64,000 nt of DNA, from positions 5,332,001 through 5,396,000 of the forward strand of contig NZ_CP107036.1 of NCBI RefSeq assembly GCF_029542085.1. Reading direction: 5' to 3'. The first letter of the stretch is position 1. The number at the start of each line of letters is the position of its first letter. The DNA is from Sphingobacterium sp. ML3W (GTDB lineage Bacteria > Bacteroidota > Bacteroidia > Sphingobacteriales > Sphingobacteriaceae). Below the pieces are notes generated by a model, which was not told the DNA's origin, ran no database searches, and was given only the letters and a program-made list of their open reading frames with translations. Shown in pieces: positions 20,301 to 28,045 of the stretch. Both the position numbers and the translations under genes were made by a program.

Positions 20301-23300
20301 AGCGCTGTTCGGGTATCCTGGGTAGTGTTACCGTTGCACGTGAGGTCAATGGGGGGGATCGGGAGCTTGTTTCGTATATTGTTAGCTCTGTCCCTGTTGA
20401 TGTGGGCGCTCTTCGAGCGGAGCTTGGGGAGCTGGTTCCGTCTTATATGGTTCCGTCGCGTTATGTTGAGCTTTCGGAGCTTCCCCTGACATCGAACGGT
20501 AAGGTCGACCGGAAGTCATTGCCTGATCCCGACGAGGGTGTGTTGGGCACGGGTACGGAGTATGTGGGTGCGCGTAATGCGGTGGAGTCTCTTCTGGTTT
20601 CGATCTGGGAGGAAGTTCTGGGCCGTTCGGGCATCGGTATCCACGACAATTTTTTTGATCTTGGGGGGAACAGTCTGCGGGCTATCCGTCTTTCGGGCAG
20701 TGTTTCGCGGAGTTTCCATGTTCAGATGTCCCTGCAGGACCTTTTCCTGCACCCTACGGTTTCGGGTCAGTCAGGTCTTCTTTCCAGGGGCAACCTTCCG
20801 GGCGTTGTAGGCATCGCTCGGGTTCCCGACAGTGATTCCGGTTACCCTTTGTCGTCCTCGCAGCGTCGTCTATGGGTTCTGAGCCAGTTTGATGGGGGCA
20901 GCATGGCCTACCATGTTCCGTCGGTTTATGTTTTCCGTGGTGTTCTGGACATTTCTGCACTGGAGGGGTCTTTCCGCGAGCTCATCGGGCGCCATGAGAT
21001 CCTTCGGACGGTTTTCCGTACGGTTGATGGGGGAGATGTGCGTCAGGTTGTTCTTTCAGCGGAAGATGCGGGATTTTCCCTTGCATACCGTGATCTTATT
21101 GGAGAGGGTTATGCAATAGAGGGAGGGGGTGTTGAGGGGCTGCTGTCCTCTGAGATCGTGCGTCCTTTTGACCTATCTTCGGGCCCCCTGCTTCGTGCGC
21201 ACCTTTACCGTACAGGTCCCTCGGAGTGGGTTTTTCTGTGCACGATGCACCATATCATCAGTGATGGCTGGTCTATGGGTATCATGGTCAAGGAAGTTCT
21301 GTCGCTTTATGGTTCGCTTTCTTCTGGTTTGGTGGCGGATCTGCCGTCGCTTGAACTTCAGTACCGTGATTATGCGAGCTGGGAGTCTGGTCATCTGTCC
21401 GGGGACTTTTTTTCTGTCTCTCGTTCCTACTGGCTTGAGCAGCTGGGGGGTGAGCTTCCGGTGCTGCAGCTGCCTGAGGACCTTGTGCGTCCTGCAGTAA
21501 AGAGCTACCGTGGTTCCCGTGTTTCTGTTTCGTTGTCGTTGTCTGACTCCGTGGCCTTCCGTTCTGTGCTGCAGGGGTCAGGCTGTACGCTTTTCATGGG
21601 CTGTCTGGCTTCTGTCAACGGTCTTTTTTACCGTTACAGCGGTCAGACAGACCAGGTCATCGGTAGTCCCATTGCTGGGCGTGAGCATGCCGGTCTTTCC
21701 GGTCAGCTGGGTTTTTATGCGAACACGCTTGCTTTTCGGAGCCGTTTTACGGGAGAAGAAGATTTTCTGGGGCTTCTGTCGCATGTTCGTTCTGTTTGCC
21801 TTGGCGGTTATGCGCACCAGCTTTATCCTTTTGAGCGTTTGGTTGAGGAACTGGGAGTTGTACGTGACATGGGGCGCAACCCGCTGTTCGATGTCATGTT
21901 GAGCGTTCAGGAAGATAGTGCTATAGGGTCTGGTGCTGTTTGTGTGGGGGGTGTTGAGGTTAGCGGTTACGAGGGTTCTTATGGGGACTCTACGAGCAAG
22001 TTTGACCTTCTGTTTACGTTTTCGGAATCCGGGGGCGTTCTTTCTGTTGGGCTTGAGTACAGCACGGATGTTTATAGCGATTCGCGGGCGCGGATTATCC
22101 TTGAGCACCTGCGTAGTTTCATCTGCTGTGTTTCAGCGAATCCTGGAGTTCGTCTTGGGGAAGTTGCCTATCTGGGGGCAGAAGAGGTCGATCGTCTTGT
22201 TTATGGGTTTAATGCGACGGGAGTTTCTTATCCTGAGGGTGAGAGTGTTGTGAGTCTTTTTGAGTCCAGTGCGGCTCTTTATGGTGATCTACCGGCCGTG
22301 GTCTACGGGGACCGGGAGCTGAGCTACCGTGATCTGGACTGTTTGTCGAACCGTCTTGGGGACTATCTCAGACGGGAGCACGGTGTTGGCCGTGAAGTTC
22401 TTGTTGGTTTGCTTTTGGAGCGTTCGGAATGGATGGTGGTTGCGATCCTCGGTGTTCTTAAGGCCGGAGGGGCGTATGTTCCCATTGACCCGGGTTATCC
22501 GCGGTCGAGGGTTGATTATATGTTGTCCGACAGTGGCTGCCGTGTTGTTATAGATGACTCTTTTCTGTCCGATTTTCGGTCGGTGATGGGCGATTACAGT
22601 GCGGATTCCCTTGAAGGGGTTATCGATGGCAGAGACCTTGCATATGTTATCTATACTTCTGGTTCTACGGGTGAACCCAAGGGGGTTATGGTTGAGCATA
22701 GAAATGTGGTTTCTTTTTTCTTAAACTTTAATGTGAGTTTTAAAGAAATGAAATCGATTTTGTTTTTTACTAACTACACATTTGATATATCAGTCCTTGA
22801 AATCTTGGGAGGACTTTGCCATGGTTTGATTATAAATGTTTTGGATAGCAACGATCCTGAGGTAATTATAAGGGGAATTTTGAACAGGGACGTGGATGTT
22901 GTGCAAACTACCCCGTCGCGGCTTAAAGTTTTGCTGTCATATGATGAAAATTTCGTTGATAAGATCAAGATGTTAATAGTTGGAGGAGAGCTTTTGCCAA
23001 TAAACCTATTTGAGAAGCTAAAGAGTTTTGGTAAAACGGAAATATACAATATGTACGGGCCAACTGAAACAACAATTTGGAGTACAGGATTAAAAATAAA
23101 TGCAAGTGAAAGATGTACGATAGGTCGCCCCTTGCATAACGAATATATTTATATTCTTGACGGTAATATGGGAGTTGTTCCTGAGGGCTGTGTGGGTGAG
23201 ATCTATATCGGTGGCGCTGGTGTTTCCCGGGGTTACCTTAACCGTCCCGATCTGACGTCTTTGCGATTTGTAGAAAATCCCTACCGTCCTGGTGAGCGAT

Positions 23301-23932
23301 TCTATTGCACCGGAGATTTTGCTCGGTGGCTAAATAATGGCTCAATCGAATTTTTAGGACGAAAAGATGATCAAGTAAAAATACGTGGGCAGCGGATTGA
23401 ATTAAATGAAATAGATACTTTCGTTCAACAATTTTCAGGAGTCAATACTTCTAAATCAGTTATGGCTGAAAAGCTAGGGATGGAACCGCAATTGATAACA
23501 TATATTGTGTCATCTGAAAAAGTTGATATTAAAAAACTTCGAAAATTTCTTGCTGCAAAAATGCCTATAAGCTTACTACCGAATAGTATTATACAATTGG
23601 ACGAATTTCCACTTAATTTCAATGGAAAGACAGACATACATCGACTAAGAATATTCCCTGAGCAAGAAGAGATTGAAGAGGAAGGATTTATAGGTCAATT
23701 CGAGGAAGAAACCCAAATGTTATTATTAGAAATTTGGAAAACAGTTTTAAAAGTAGATGAGTTAGGTGTAAAAGATAATTTTTTTGATATTGGAGGTGAT
23801 TCTTTTAAATGTATTTCGGTCTTAAATTTCTTGAAAATGCAGTCAACATTTGAGTTATCTATAAGGGATCTCTATTTAAACCCTACGATAGAAGAATTGT
23901 CTAAATTAATTTTGGAGGAAAGGAATGAGTAA
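14315..23932 (+). CDS. Non-ribosomal peptide synthetase, docking-C-A-T-C-A-T-C-A-T
   Basis: Residues 1-56 form a TubC-type N-terminal docking domain (MKILHLLKVLK, IELSVNGEDLIV, NKVEILNFF), which should receive the chain from the PKS. Module 1: C (YPLSSSQRRLW near 70, HHIISDGWS near 205), A (YTSGSTGEPKG near 674, AYGPTETSIC near 807), T near 1053. Module 2: C about 1118-1545, A with YTSGSTG near 1731, T near 2111. Module 3: C about 2176-2600, A with YTSGSTG near 2779 and MYGPTETTIW near 2912, T with DIGGDSFKC near 3155. A pocket letters by eye: DASSIAAIC in modules 1 and 2 (close to the Phe/Tyr codes DAWTIAAIC and DASTVAAVC) and DILHIGMIW in module 3 (glycine-like). There is no E, TE, reductase or terminal C domain. 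All three C domains have the LCL-type motif. The sequence from about 23274 to the end, including the last T domain, is AT-rich and not of the repeated type. Confidence 0.95.
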   Translation: MKILHLLKVLKNSNIELSVNGEDLIVHHSEFDIPNPLLIDEIRRNKVEILNFFNKNSSNRINKAADSDSGYPLSSSQRRLWVVSQFDGGSGAYHVPSVYVFRGVLDISALEGSFRELIGRHEILRTVFRTVDGGDVRQVVLSAEEAGFSLAYRDLTGEGYAIEGGGVDELLSSEIGRPFDLSSGPLLRAHLYRTGPSEWVFLCTMHHIISDGWSMGIMVKEVLSLYGSLSSGLVSDLPSLELQYRDYASWESGHLSGDFFSVSRSYWLEQLGGELPVLQLPEDLVRPSVKSYRGSRVSVSLSLSDSVAFRSVLQGSGCTLFMGCLASVNGLFYRYSGQTDQVIGSPIAGREHAGLSGQLGFYANTLAFRSRFTGEEDFLGLLSQVRSVCLGGYAHQLYPFERLVEELGVVRDMGRNPLFDVMVSVQEDSAVGSGAVCVGGVEVSGYGGSYGDSTSKFDLLFTFSESGGVLSVGLEYSTDVYSDSRARIILEHLRSFICCVSANPGVRLGEVAYLGAEEVDRLVYGFNATEVSYPEGESVVSLFESGAALYGDLPAVVYGDRELSYRDLDCLSNRLGDYLRREHGVGREVLVGLLLERSEWMVVAILGVLKAGGAYVPIDPGYPRSRVEYMLSDSGCRVVIDDSFLTAFRSVMGDYSADSLEGVTDGSDLAYVIYTSGSTGEPKGVMVEHRNVVNTILGQQEIFGVIKQKKHLQYASFSFDASISEIFVCLFSGGSLYIVDNLTKEDPNLLGSYIENNSISIATIPPAILSLMGNKFFKEVEVLIFAGEVTSQETYQKFGEVLNYFYNAYGPTETSICASIYKGEVLLCKSLSNVPIGLPIGNTWIYILDGNMEVVPEGCLGEIYIGGAGVSRGYLNRPDLTSLRFVADPYRPGERLYRTGDLGVRLSGGEIEYRGRMDDQVKVRGYRIELGEVDRFVQSCSGILGSVTVVREVNGGDRELVSYIVGAGAVDVGALRAELGELVPSYMVPSRYVELSELPLTSNGKVDRKSLPDPDEGLLGTGTEYVGARNAVESLLVSIWEEVLGRSGIGIHDNFFDLGGNSLRAIRLSGSVSRSFHVQMSLQDLFLHPTVSGQSGLLSRGNLPGVVGIARVPDSDSGYPLSSSQRRLWVLSQFDGGSMAYHVPSVYVFRGVLDISALEGSFRELIGRHEILRTVFRTVDGGDVRQVVLSAEEAGFSLAYRDLTGEGYAIEGGVVDELLSSEIGRPFDLSSGPLLRAHLYRTGRSEWVFLCTMHHIISDGWSMGIMVKEVLSLYGSLSSGLVSDLPSLELQYRDYASWESGHLSGDFFSVSRSYWLEQLGGELPVLQLPEDLVRPSVKSYRGSRVSVSLSLSDSVAFRSVLQGSGCTLFMGCLASVNGLFYRYSGQTDQVIGSPIAGREHAGLSGQLGFYANTLAFRSRFTGEEDFLGLLSQVRSVCLGGYAHQLYPFDRLVEELGVVRDMGRNPLFDVQVLFQYNDNSIGFDNKDLNISPYNGVENINAAFDLIFLFSESEGRLSVDLQYNTDVYSDSRARSILEHLRSFICCVSASPGVRLGEVAYLGADEVDRLVYGFNATEVSYPEGESIVSLFESSAALYGDLPAVVYGDRELSYRDLNGLANQVSYHLRTQHGVGDGALIGIVLDRSEWMVVAILGVLKAGGAYVPIDSGYPQSRIDYLIQDSCCQAIITQADYIFNFSNFEGSLYAIDIEINSEDTCFENVPIVISSSDLAYVIYTSGSTGEPKGVMVEHRNVVNTILGQQEIFGVIKQKKHLQYASFSFDASISEIFVCLFSGGSLYIVDNLTKEDPNLLGSYIENNSISIATIPPAILSLMGNKFFKEVEVLIFAGEVTSQETYQKFGEVLNYFYNAYGPTETSICASIYKGEVLLCKSLSNVPIGLPIGNTWIYILDGNMEVVPEGCLGEIYIGGAGVSRGYLNRPDLTSLRFVADPYRAGERLYRTGDLGVRLSGGEIEYRGRMDDQVKVRGYRIELSEVDRSVQRCSGILGSVTVAREVNGGDRELVSYIVSSVPVDVGALRAELGELVPSYMVPSRYVELSELPLTSNGKVDRKSLPDPDEGVLGTGTEYVGARNAVESLLVSIWEEVLGRSGIGIHDNFFDLGGNSLRAIRLSGSVSRSFHVQMSLQDLFLHPTVSGQSGLLSRGNLPGVVGIARVPDSDSGYPLSSSQRRLWVLSQFDGGSMAYHVPSVYVFRGVLDISALEGSFRELIGRHEILRTVFRTVDGGDVRQVVLSAEDAGFSLAYRDLIGEGYAIEGGGVEGLLSSEIVRPFDLSSGPLLRAHLYRTGPSEWVFLCTMHHIISDGWSMGIMVKEVLSLYGSLSSGLVADLPSLELQYRDYASWESGHLSGDFFSVSRSYWLEQLGGELPVLQLPEDLVRPAVKSYRGSRVSVSLSLSDSVAFRSVLQGSGCTLFMGCLASVNGLFYRYSGQTDQVIGSPIAGREHAGLSGQLGFYANTLAFRSRFTGEEDFLGLLSHVRSVCLGGYAHQLYPFERLVEELGVVRDMGRNPLFDVMLSVQEDSAIGSGAVCVGGVEVSGYEGSYGDSTSKFDLLFTFSESGGVLSVGLEYSTDVYSDSRARIILEHLRSFICCVSANPGVRLGEVAYLGAEEVDRLVYGFNATGVSYPEGESVVSLFESSAALYGDLPAVVYGDRELSYRDLDCLSNRLGDYLRREHGVGREVLVGLLLERSEWMVVAILGVLKAGGAYVPIDPGYPRSRVDYMLSDSGCRVVIDDSFLSDFRSVMGDYSADSLEGVIDGRDLAYVIYTSGSTGEPKGVMVEHRNVVSFFLNFNVSFKEMKSILFFTNYTFDISVLEILGGLCHGLIINVLDSNDPEVIIRGILNRDVDVVQTTPSRLKVLLSYDENFVDKIKMLIVGGELLPINLFEKLKSFGKTEIYNMYGPTETTIWSTGLKINASERCTIGRPLHNEYIYILDGNMGVVPEGCVGEIYIGGAGVSRGYLNRPDLTSLRFVENPYRPGERFYCTGDFARWLNNGSIEFLGRKDDQVKIRGQRIELNEIDTFVQQFSGVNTSKSVMAEKLGMEPQLITYIVSSEKVDIKKLRKFLAAKMPISLLPNSIIQLDEFPLNFNGKTDIHRLRIFPEQEEIEEEGFIGQFEEETQMLLLEIWKTVLKVDELGVKDNFFDIGGDSFKCISVLNFLKMQSTFELSIRDLYLNPTIEELSKLILEERNE
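16311..16987 (+). repeat. Aromatic-type A-domain core, repeated at 19485-20161
   Basis: The A-domain core running from just before YTSGSTG to the DPYR codons appears identical in modules 1 and 2 of the second NRPS (offset 3174 bases). The middle part, from VEHRNVV to GNTWIYILDGNM, is AT-rich and flanked on both sides by GC-rich frame. Both modules should therefore select the same residue, although the A-domain N-terminal part upstream differs between them (LSYRDLD versus LSYRDLN onward). Confidence 0.9.
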
Positions 23933-24155
23933 TAGCGGATTTTATGAAATAATTTCTATAATAAACGTGAAATTATCTGAATATTCTACCAAAGTAGAAT
24001 ATTTGAAATTATGTAAGGAGAATATAATTAATTCAGGGGATAATATAAAAAAACAAGCGAACGCAATAATTATTATAGATATGGAGCTTAGAGCATATCA
24101 ATTTTGTATTAATGAAATTAATGAGATTAAAAATAGGATATGTACAGAAAGATAA
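23925..24155 (+). CDS. Small protein of unknown function, 76 aa
   Basis: I do not recognise this protein. It overlaps the NRPS stop by 8 bases and the glycosyltransferase start by 16, so it is likely translated with them. The sequence is rich in Ile, Asn, Lys and Glu and reads as mostly helical, with no signal peptide or membrane segment and two cysteines (CKEN and CINE). It lacks MbtH family motifs. It could be an assembly-line partner or docking factor, but only position suggests this. Confidence 0.55.
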   Translation: MSNSGFYEIISIINVKLSEYSTKVEYLKLCKENIINSGDNIKKQANAIIIIDMELRAYQFCINEINEIKNRICTER

Positions 24156-24985
24156 TTTATATTAAGGCATGGGGCGGGTTGGGAGATATAGTGCTCTCAA
24201 CCCCTCTTCTAAAAGAATTGAAACAAAAGGAAAATAAGAGAATTGTTATGTTATGTATTACTTCAAAATATAAAGAAATTTATGACAACAATCCATATAT
24301 AGATTCTATATTATTATTAAATAAAATTAATAAACTTATTTTTCGAGTTTTGGCTAACTTAAAACTTATAGAAATCATTAGTTTTAATTATGCCAAATTA
24401 CTTCCTAGTATGTTATTTGAGGAGCATGCTACAAAAATTATGGGACGACTGTATAATATATCTATAAAAAGTTTGACACCTCAGATTTATTTGAAAACGG
24501 AGGAAAATTTAGAAGCTCAAGAGATATTAAAAGAATATAAACACCCAATTATAATTCATGCTGCAACGTCATTATACAAGAATAAATTATGGAGTAAAGA
24601 TAAATGGGAAAAATTGGTTGGAAGTATACCAAGTTACACATTTATTCAAATAGGTAGCGAAGACGAGGATAGAATCAAAGGAACTGTTAATTTACAGGGG
24701 CTTACGATCCGAAAGTCGATGGCACTCATCAAATATTCGAAAGCTCTTGTTGGCCTAGATTCTTTTTACGCACACGTCGCTGCAGCTTTTGAAGTGCCGG
24801 GCATAGTTTTGTTTGGACCTTCTTCCCCTTTAATTTGGGGTCATAAAACAAATATAAATATTAAAGCAAATGTATTTTGTTCACCCTGTATTGATTTATT
24901 AAGAAATGACACATGTCCCCATGAAGTCCTATGCATGGATTTGATAGATTTGAAAGAAGTTCGAGAAGCTATTTTATCTATATAG
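24140..24985 (+). CDS. Glycosyltransferase family 9 (heptosyltransferase-like)
   Basis: A 281-residue protein opening with IIYIKAWGGLGDIVLSTPLL, the nucleotide-sugar binding start typical of GT9 ADP-heptose:LPS heptosyltransferases. The C-terminal half keeps the family layout: IIIHAATS, FIQIGSEDE, then SKALVGLDSFYAHVAAA and PGIVLFGPSSP. The C-terminus carries several Cys (CSPCIDLL, CPHEVLC), as is common in this family. The length is slightly short of the usual 320-350. It overlaps the preceding small ORF, and its place in the cluster suggests that it glycosylates the peptide; an LPS role cannot be excluded. AT-rich like the other tailoring genes. Confidence 0.8.
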   Translation: MYRKIIYIKAWGGLGDIVLSTPLLKELKQKENKRIVMLCITSKYKEIYDNNPYIDSILLLNKINKLIFRVLANLKLIEIISFNYAKLLPSMLFEEHATKIMGRLYNISIKSLTPQIYLKTEENLEAQEILKEYKHPIIIHAATSLYKNKLWSKDKWEKLVGSIPSYTFIQIGSEDEDRIKGTVNLQGLTIRKSMALIKYSKALVGLDSFYAHVAAAFEVPGIVLFGPSSPLIWGHKTNINIKANVFCSPCIDLLRNDTCPHEVLCMDLIDLKEVREAILSI

Positions 24986-25077
24986 TGAAATTTTATGTGG
25001 TAATATGTGGAACATTTTATATCTTTAAGAAATGTTGAAGCATTTTGTAACTAATTATAAGTAACTAATTTCCATTA

Positions 25078-26724
25078 ATGATTGCTGTAATCAAAGAAAT
25101 AATAAAGGTATTTGGGATAAAAAAATTTTTTGAATGCATATGTTTGGGACTTTTGTCTGGTGTGTTAAATTTTTTTTTTATAAGATGTATAAGTTTTATA
25201 TTGTCAATTAATCGTGATGATAATTTCTATGTATTGAGTCCTGACTACTTATGGTTATTGATATTGGTGCTGACATTATATATTTGGTCTCGAAGGTATC
25301 TAGCAATCGAGGTTATAACTACTTCACAGAAAGTATTATGGAAATTTCGAATCCATATAATTAACAGTGTTCTGAAATCAACATTTCTTGAAATTAAAAA
25401 TAAAATTCCAAAAGTTCAAACTGGTTTATTGAATGATGTTAATGTGTTAACTGAGATTTCATTTCTTTTTGTTAATTTAATAACATCATTTATATTATCT
25501 TTAGCTTGCTTAATATTTATAATTCAAGTTTCTTTTAAATTATTTTTAATTACGGTAGTAGTCTCCATAGTAGGAGTGTATCTGCATCTTTTTAACGAGA
25601 AGACTAATACAAATTTTTTGGCATTGGCACGAGAAAATGAAATCTCATTTGTGGATTATGTTAATAAAATACTAAATGGATTTAAGGAAATACATATAGA
25701 TCCGAAAAAAGGTTTTTTAATTTTAGAGAAAAGGATAATTTCAGTTAAAGATAGGTCCTTTTTTTTTAATACTAAAGCTAATATAGGTTTTTTGAATAGT
25801 CAAATCATTGGACAGATTCTATTCTATATTTTTATCGCGTTTCTATTGGTGAAGATATCTTTTCTTATTGGTATTAAATCCTCTGAGTTAATTAGTGTTG
25901 TTTTTGTGTTAATATATTTTTTAAACTCCATTCAATCGTTAGTTGGTTTATTGCCTACTTTTGCCAAAGCAAAAGTAACGCTCTTAAATTTAAAAATACT
26001 TGAAAAAGAATTGTCGCAGTCGAACTTTAACAATCTAATTTGTGATAAGAAAATGAAAAAAGATGATTTTTTTAACTTAGAGGTTAAGGAATTGGTGGTT
26101 GGTTATTCTAATGATGTTGCTAAATACGAAATAGGTCCATTTAATTGGTCTTTGAATAAAAATGAGGTAGTTTTCATTCAAGGTGCTAATGGCAGTGGAA
26201 AAACAACTTTTGTTAATTCCTTGCTAGGTTTAAGTGAGGTATTTAGCGGCTCTATTTATTTAAATAATCAAATTGTTTCTTCATCAAATTTTCCTTTATA
26301 CAAATCGTCCTTTAGTGTAGTTTTTTCAGATTCATTTATTTTCGATGAATTATTATGGTTTGAAAGATATGATTTGAAACAATTTAATGAATATTTGAAA
26401 CTGTTTGAAATAGAAGATAAAGTTACAATTGATTCTGATAATATAATAAATAGTGCTCTGTTGTCAACGGGACAGAAGAAACGGTTATCGTTAGTTTTAA
26501 ACCTACTAGAAAATAATCCGATTATTATTTTGGACGAATGGGCCGCCGATCAAGATCCGTATTTTAAGAAGAAATTTTATACTGAAATACTTTCTATTTT
26601 AAAAAATGAGGGATTTTCAATTATAGCCATTACACATGACAATGAATATTTTGATTATTGTGATCGAATTTTTAAAATTGAAACGGGAATAATTATGGAG
26701 TTACAAAATACTAAATATCACTAA
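25078..26724 (+). CDS. ABC exporter of the cyclic-peptide/siderophore type (PvdE/SyrD family)
   Basis: A 548-residue fused half-transporter. The N-terminal 300 or so residues carry about six membrane helices. The ATPase domain has Walker A GANGSGKTT near 373, signature LSTGQKKRLSLVL near 463, and Walker B continuing into IILDEWAADQDPYFKKKFY near 485. The DEWAADQDP stretch is, to my knowledge, diagnostic of the SyrD/PvdE/YojI family, which exports lipopeptides and acylated siderophore precursors to the periplasm. The start is the ATG at 25078, 92 bases after the GT9 stop. It is the probable exporter of the cluster product. Confidence 0.9.
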   Translation: MIAVIKEIIKVFGIKKFFECICLGLLSGVLNFFFIRCISFILSINRDDNFYVLSPDYLWLLILVLTLYIWSRRYLAIEVITTSQKVLWKFRIHIINSVLKSTFLEIKNKIPKVQTGLLNDVNVLTEISFLFVNLITSFILSLACLIFIIQVSFKLFLITVVVSIVGVYLHLFNEKTNTNFLALARENEISFVDYVNKILNGFKEIHIDPKKGFLILEKRIISVKDRSFFFNTKANIGFLNSQIIGQILFYIFIAFLLVKISFLIGIKSSELISVVFVLIYFLNSIQSLVGLLPTFAKAKVTLLNLKILEKELSQSNFNNLICDKKMKKDDFFNLEVKELVVGYSNDVAKYEIGPFNWSLNKNEVVFIQGANGSGKTTFVNSLLGLSEVFSGSIYLNNQIVSSSNFPLYKSSFSVVFSDSFIFDELLWFERYDLKQFNEYLKLFEIEDKVTIDSDNIINSALLSTGQKKRLSLVLNLLENNPIIILDEWAADQDPYFKKKFYTEILSILKNEGFSIIAITHDNEYFDYCDRIFKIETGIIMELQNTKYH

Positions 26725-26733
26725 ATTTATATA

Positions 26734-27438
26734 ATGTTAAAACCGAAAATATTTTTTTTGCACTTTGCTGGAGGAAACAAATACTCCTATAATTTTATTA
26801 AACCATTTTTATTAAATTTTGAGATTTGCGTATTAGAATTGCCCGGACGCGGTGATCGAATACATGAACCTTTATTAAATAATTTTGAAGAAGCGGCAAA
26901 TGATCTTTTGAGGCAAATATTGTATCAGCTGTCTGGGGAACATTTCATTATTTTCGGACATAGTATGGGAGCGGCGTTGGCTTTTTATATTACTTATAAG
27001 TTAGAAAAACTAGGTAAAAAACCGCTTTTTATAATTGAGAGTGGTAATCCCGGTCCTGGAGTAGTTGTTCGTGAAAACTATTCTTCTCTTGGCGATGATG
27101 CATTTTGTGATGTGCTAAAAAAAATGGGTGGAATTCCAGAAGCTTTTTTTTATGAACTTGATTTGATGAATTTTTATTTGCCTATTTTAAGATCTGATTT
27201 TCAGATAGTAGACGAGACTCAGTTTTTAGTAAATTTTAAAGTTGCTTCACCTATAATAGCTATGATGGGCGAAGAGGAAGAATATGCTAATAGTATTGCG
27301 AATTGGAGCAAACACACATATTCTGAATTTAAAGAGTTTGTGCTTAAAGGGGGGCATTTCTTTATATATATGCATCCCGAAGCAATATCAAGAATAATAA
27401 ATTTAAATTATGGTAAATATTCTGTTTTCTCAAATTGA
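26734..27438 (+). CDS. Type II thioesterase
   Basis: A 234-residue alpha/beta hydrolase of the GrsT/RifR type. It starts with FFLHFAGGNKYSYNFIKPF (the usual family opening is FPyAGG), has the nucleophile Ser77 in GHSMGAALAF, and the catalytic His208 in GGHFF. These enzymes clear misprimed or stalled carrier domains. As neither NRPS has its own terminal thioesterase, this protein may also release the finished chain (inference). It begins 9 bases after the exporter and overlaps the next gene by 29 bases. Confidence 0.9.
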   Translation: MLKPKIFFLHFAGGNKYSYNFIKPFLLNFEICVLELPGRGDRIHEPLLNNFEEAANDLLRQILYQLSGEHFIIFGHSMGAALAFYITYKLEKLGKKPLFIIESGNPGPGVVVRENYSSLGDDAFCDVLKKMGGIPEAFFYELDLMNFYLPILRSDFQIVDETQFLVNFKVASPIIAMMGEEEEYANSIANWSKHTYSEFKEFVLKGGHFFIYMHPEAISRIINLNYGKYSVFSN

Positions 27439-28045
27439 TTTAATTGGCGATTTGGATTTGACTTTGTATAAGTCGCTACTACCAGATCATATAAAAAAAG
27501 AAGTCAACAGATTTCGTTTTATAAATGATCAAAAATTAAGTCTACTAGGTAAATTGATGTTGAAATATGCAATTAATTCGAGTGGTACAGGAGACCTAAA
27601 CTCGTTTAAAAGAGCGGCTAACAATAAGCCATATATACTTGGATGGAAGAATTTTAATATATCGCATTCGAAGGATACAGTCGTATTTTGCACATCAAGT
27701 GCTGATATTGGAATTGATATAGAGGCAATTGATAGTTTATTTGCTGTAGATTTGTGTAACTTTTATACCCGAAACGAAAAAAAAATAATTAATGATACTA
27801 ATAAAAAAGAGCAGAAAATGATAGAAATATGGGTTAGAAAGGAGGCATTTGCTAAAGCTTCTGGTGCAGATTTAGGTAATATTCTTGATAGTGTTGATTG
27901 TACACCAAGTAGTATTTTATACAATGATGAACAATGGAAATTCGTGGAATTTCAAGTAAGTAATGATTTTGTTAGTTTTTTCTGTACGAGCGGCTCTTGT
28001 TTGGAATTTAATATACAGACTTTCAATCCTAGATGTTTATTATGA
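27410..28045 (+). CDS. Sfp-type 4'-phosphopantetheinyl transferase
   Basis: A 211-residue protein that transfers the phosphopantetheine arm of CoA to the carrier domains. The family motifs are clear: NISHSKD near 82, IGIDIEAID near 102 (Mg-binding Asp and Glu) and WVRKEAFAKASG near 141. It starts inside the thioesterase gene (29-base overlap), which implies coupled translation. It probably activates the seven T/ACP domains seen here plus any upstream. Confidence 0.93.
   Translation: MVNILFSQIDLIGDLDLTLYKSLLPDHIKKEVNRFRFINDQKLSLLGKLMLKYAINSSGTGDLNSFKRAANNKPYILGWKNFNISHSKDTVVFCTSSADIGIDIEAIDSLFAVDLCNFYTRNEKKIINDTNKKEQKMIEIWVRKEAFAKASGADLGNILDSVDCTPSSILYNDEQWKFVEFQVSNDFVSFFCTSGSCLEFNIQTFNPRCLL

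Noticed and set aside
23925..24155. MbtH-like protein
   Set aside because: None of the MbtH tryptophans or the NxExQxSxWP-type opening is present; no MbtH gene was found anywhere in the window.
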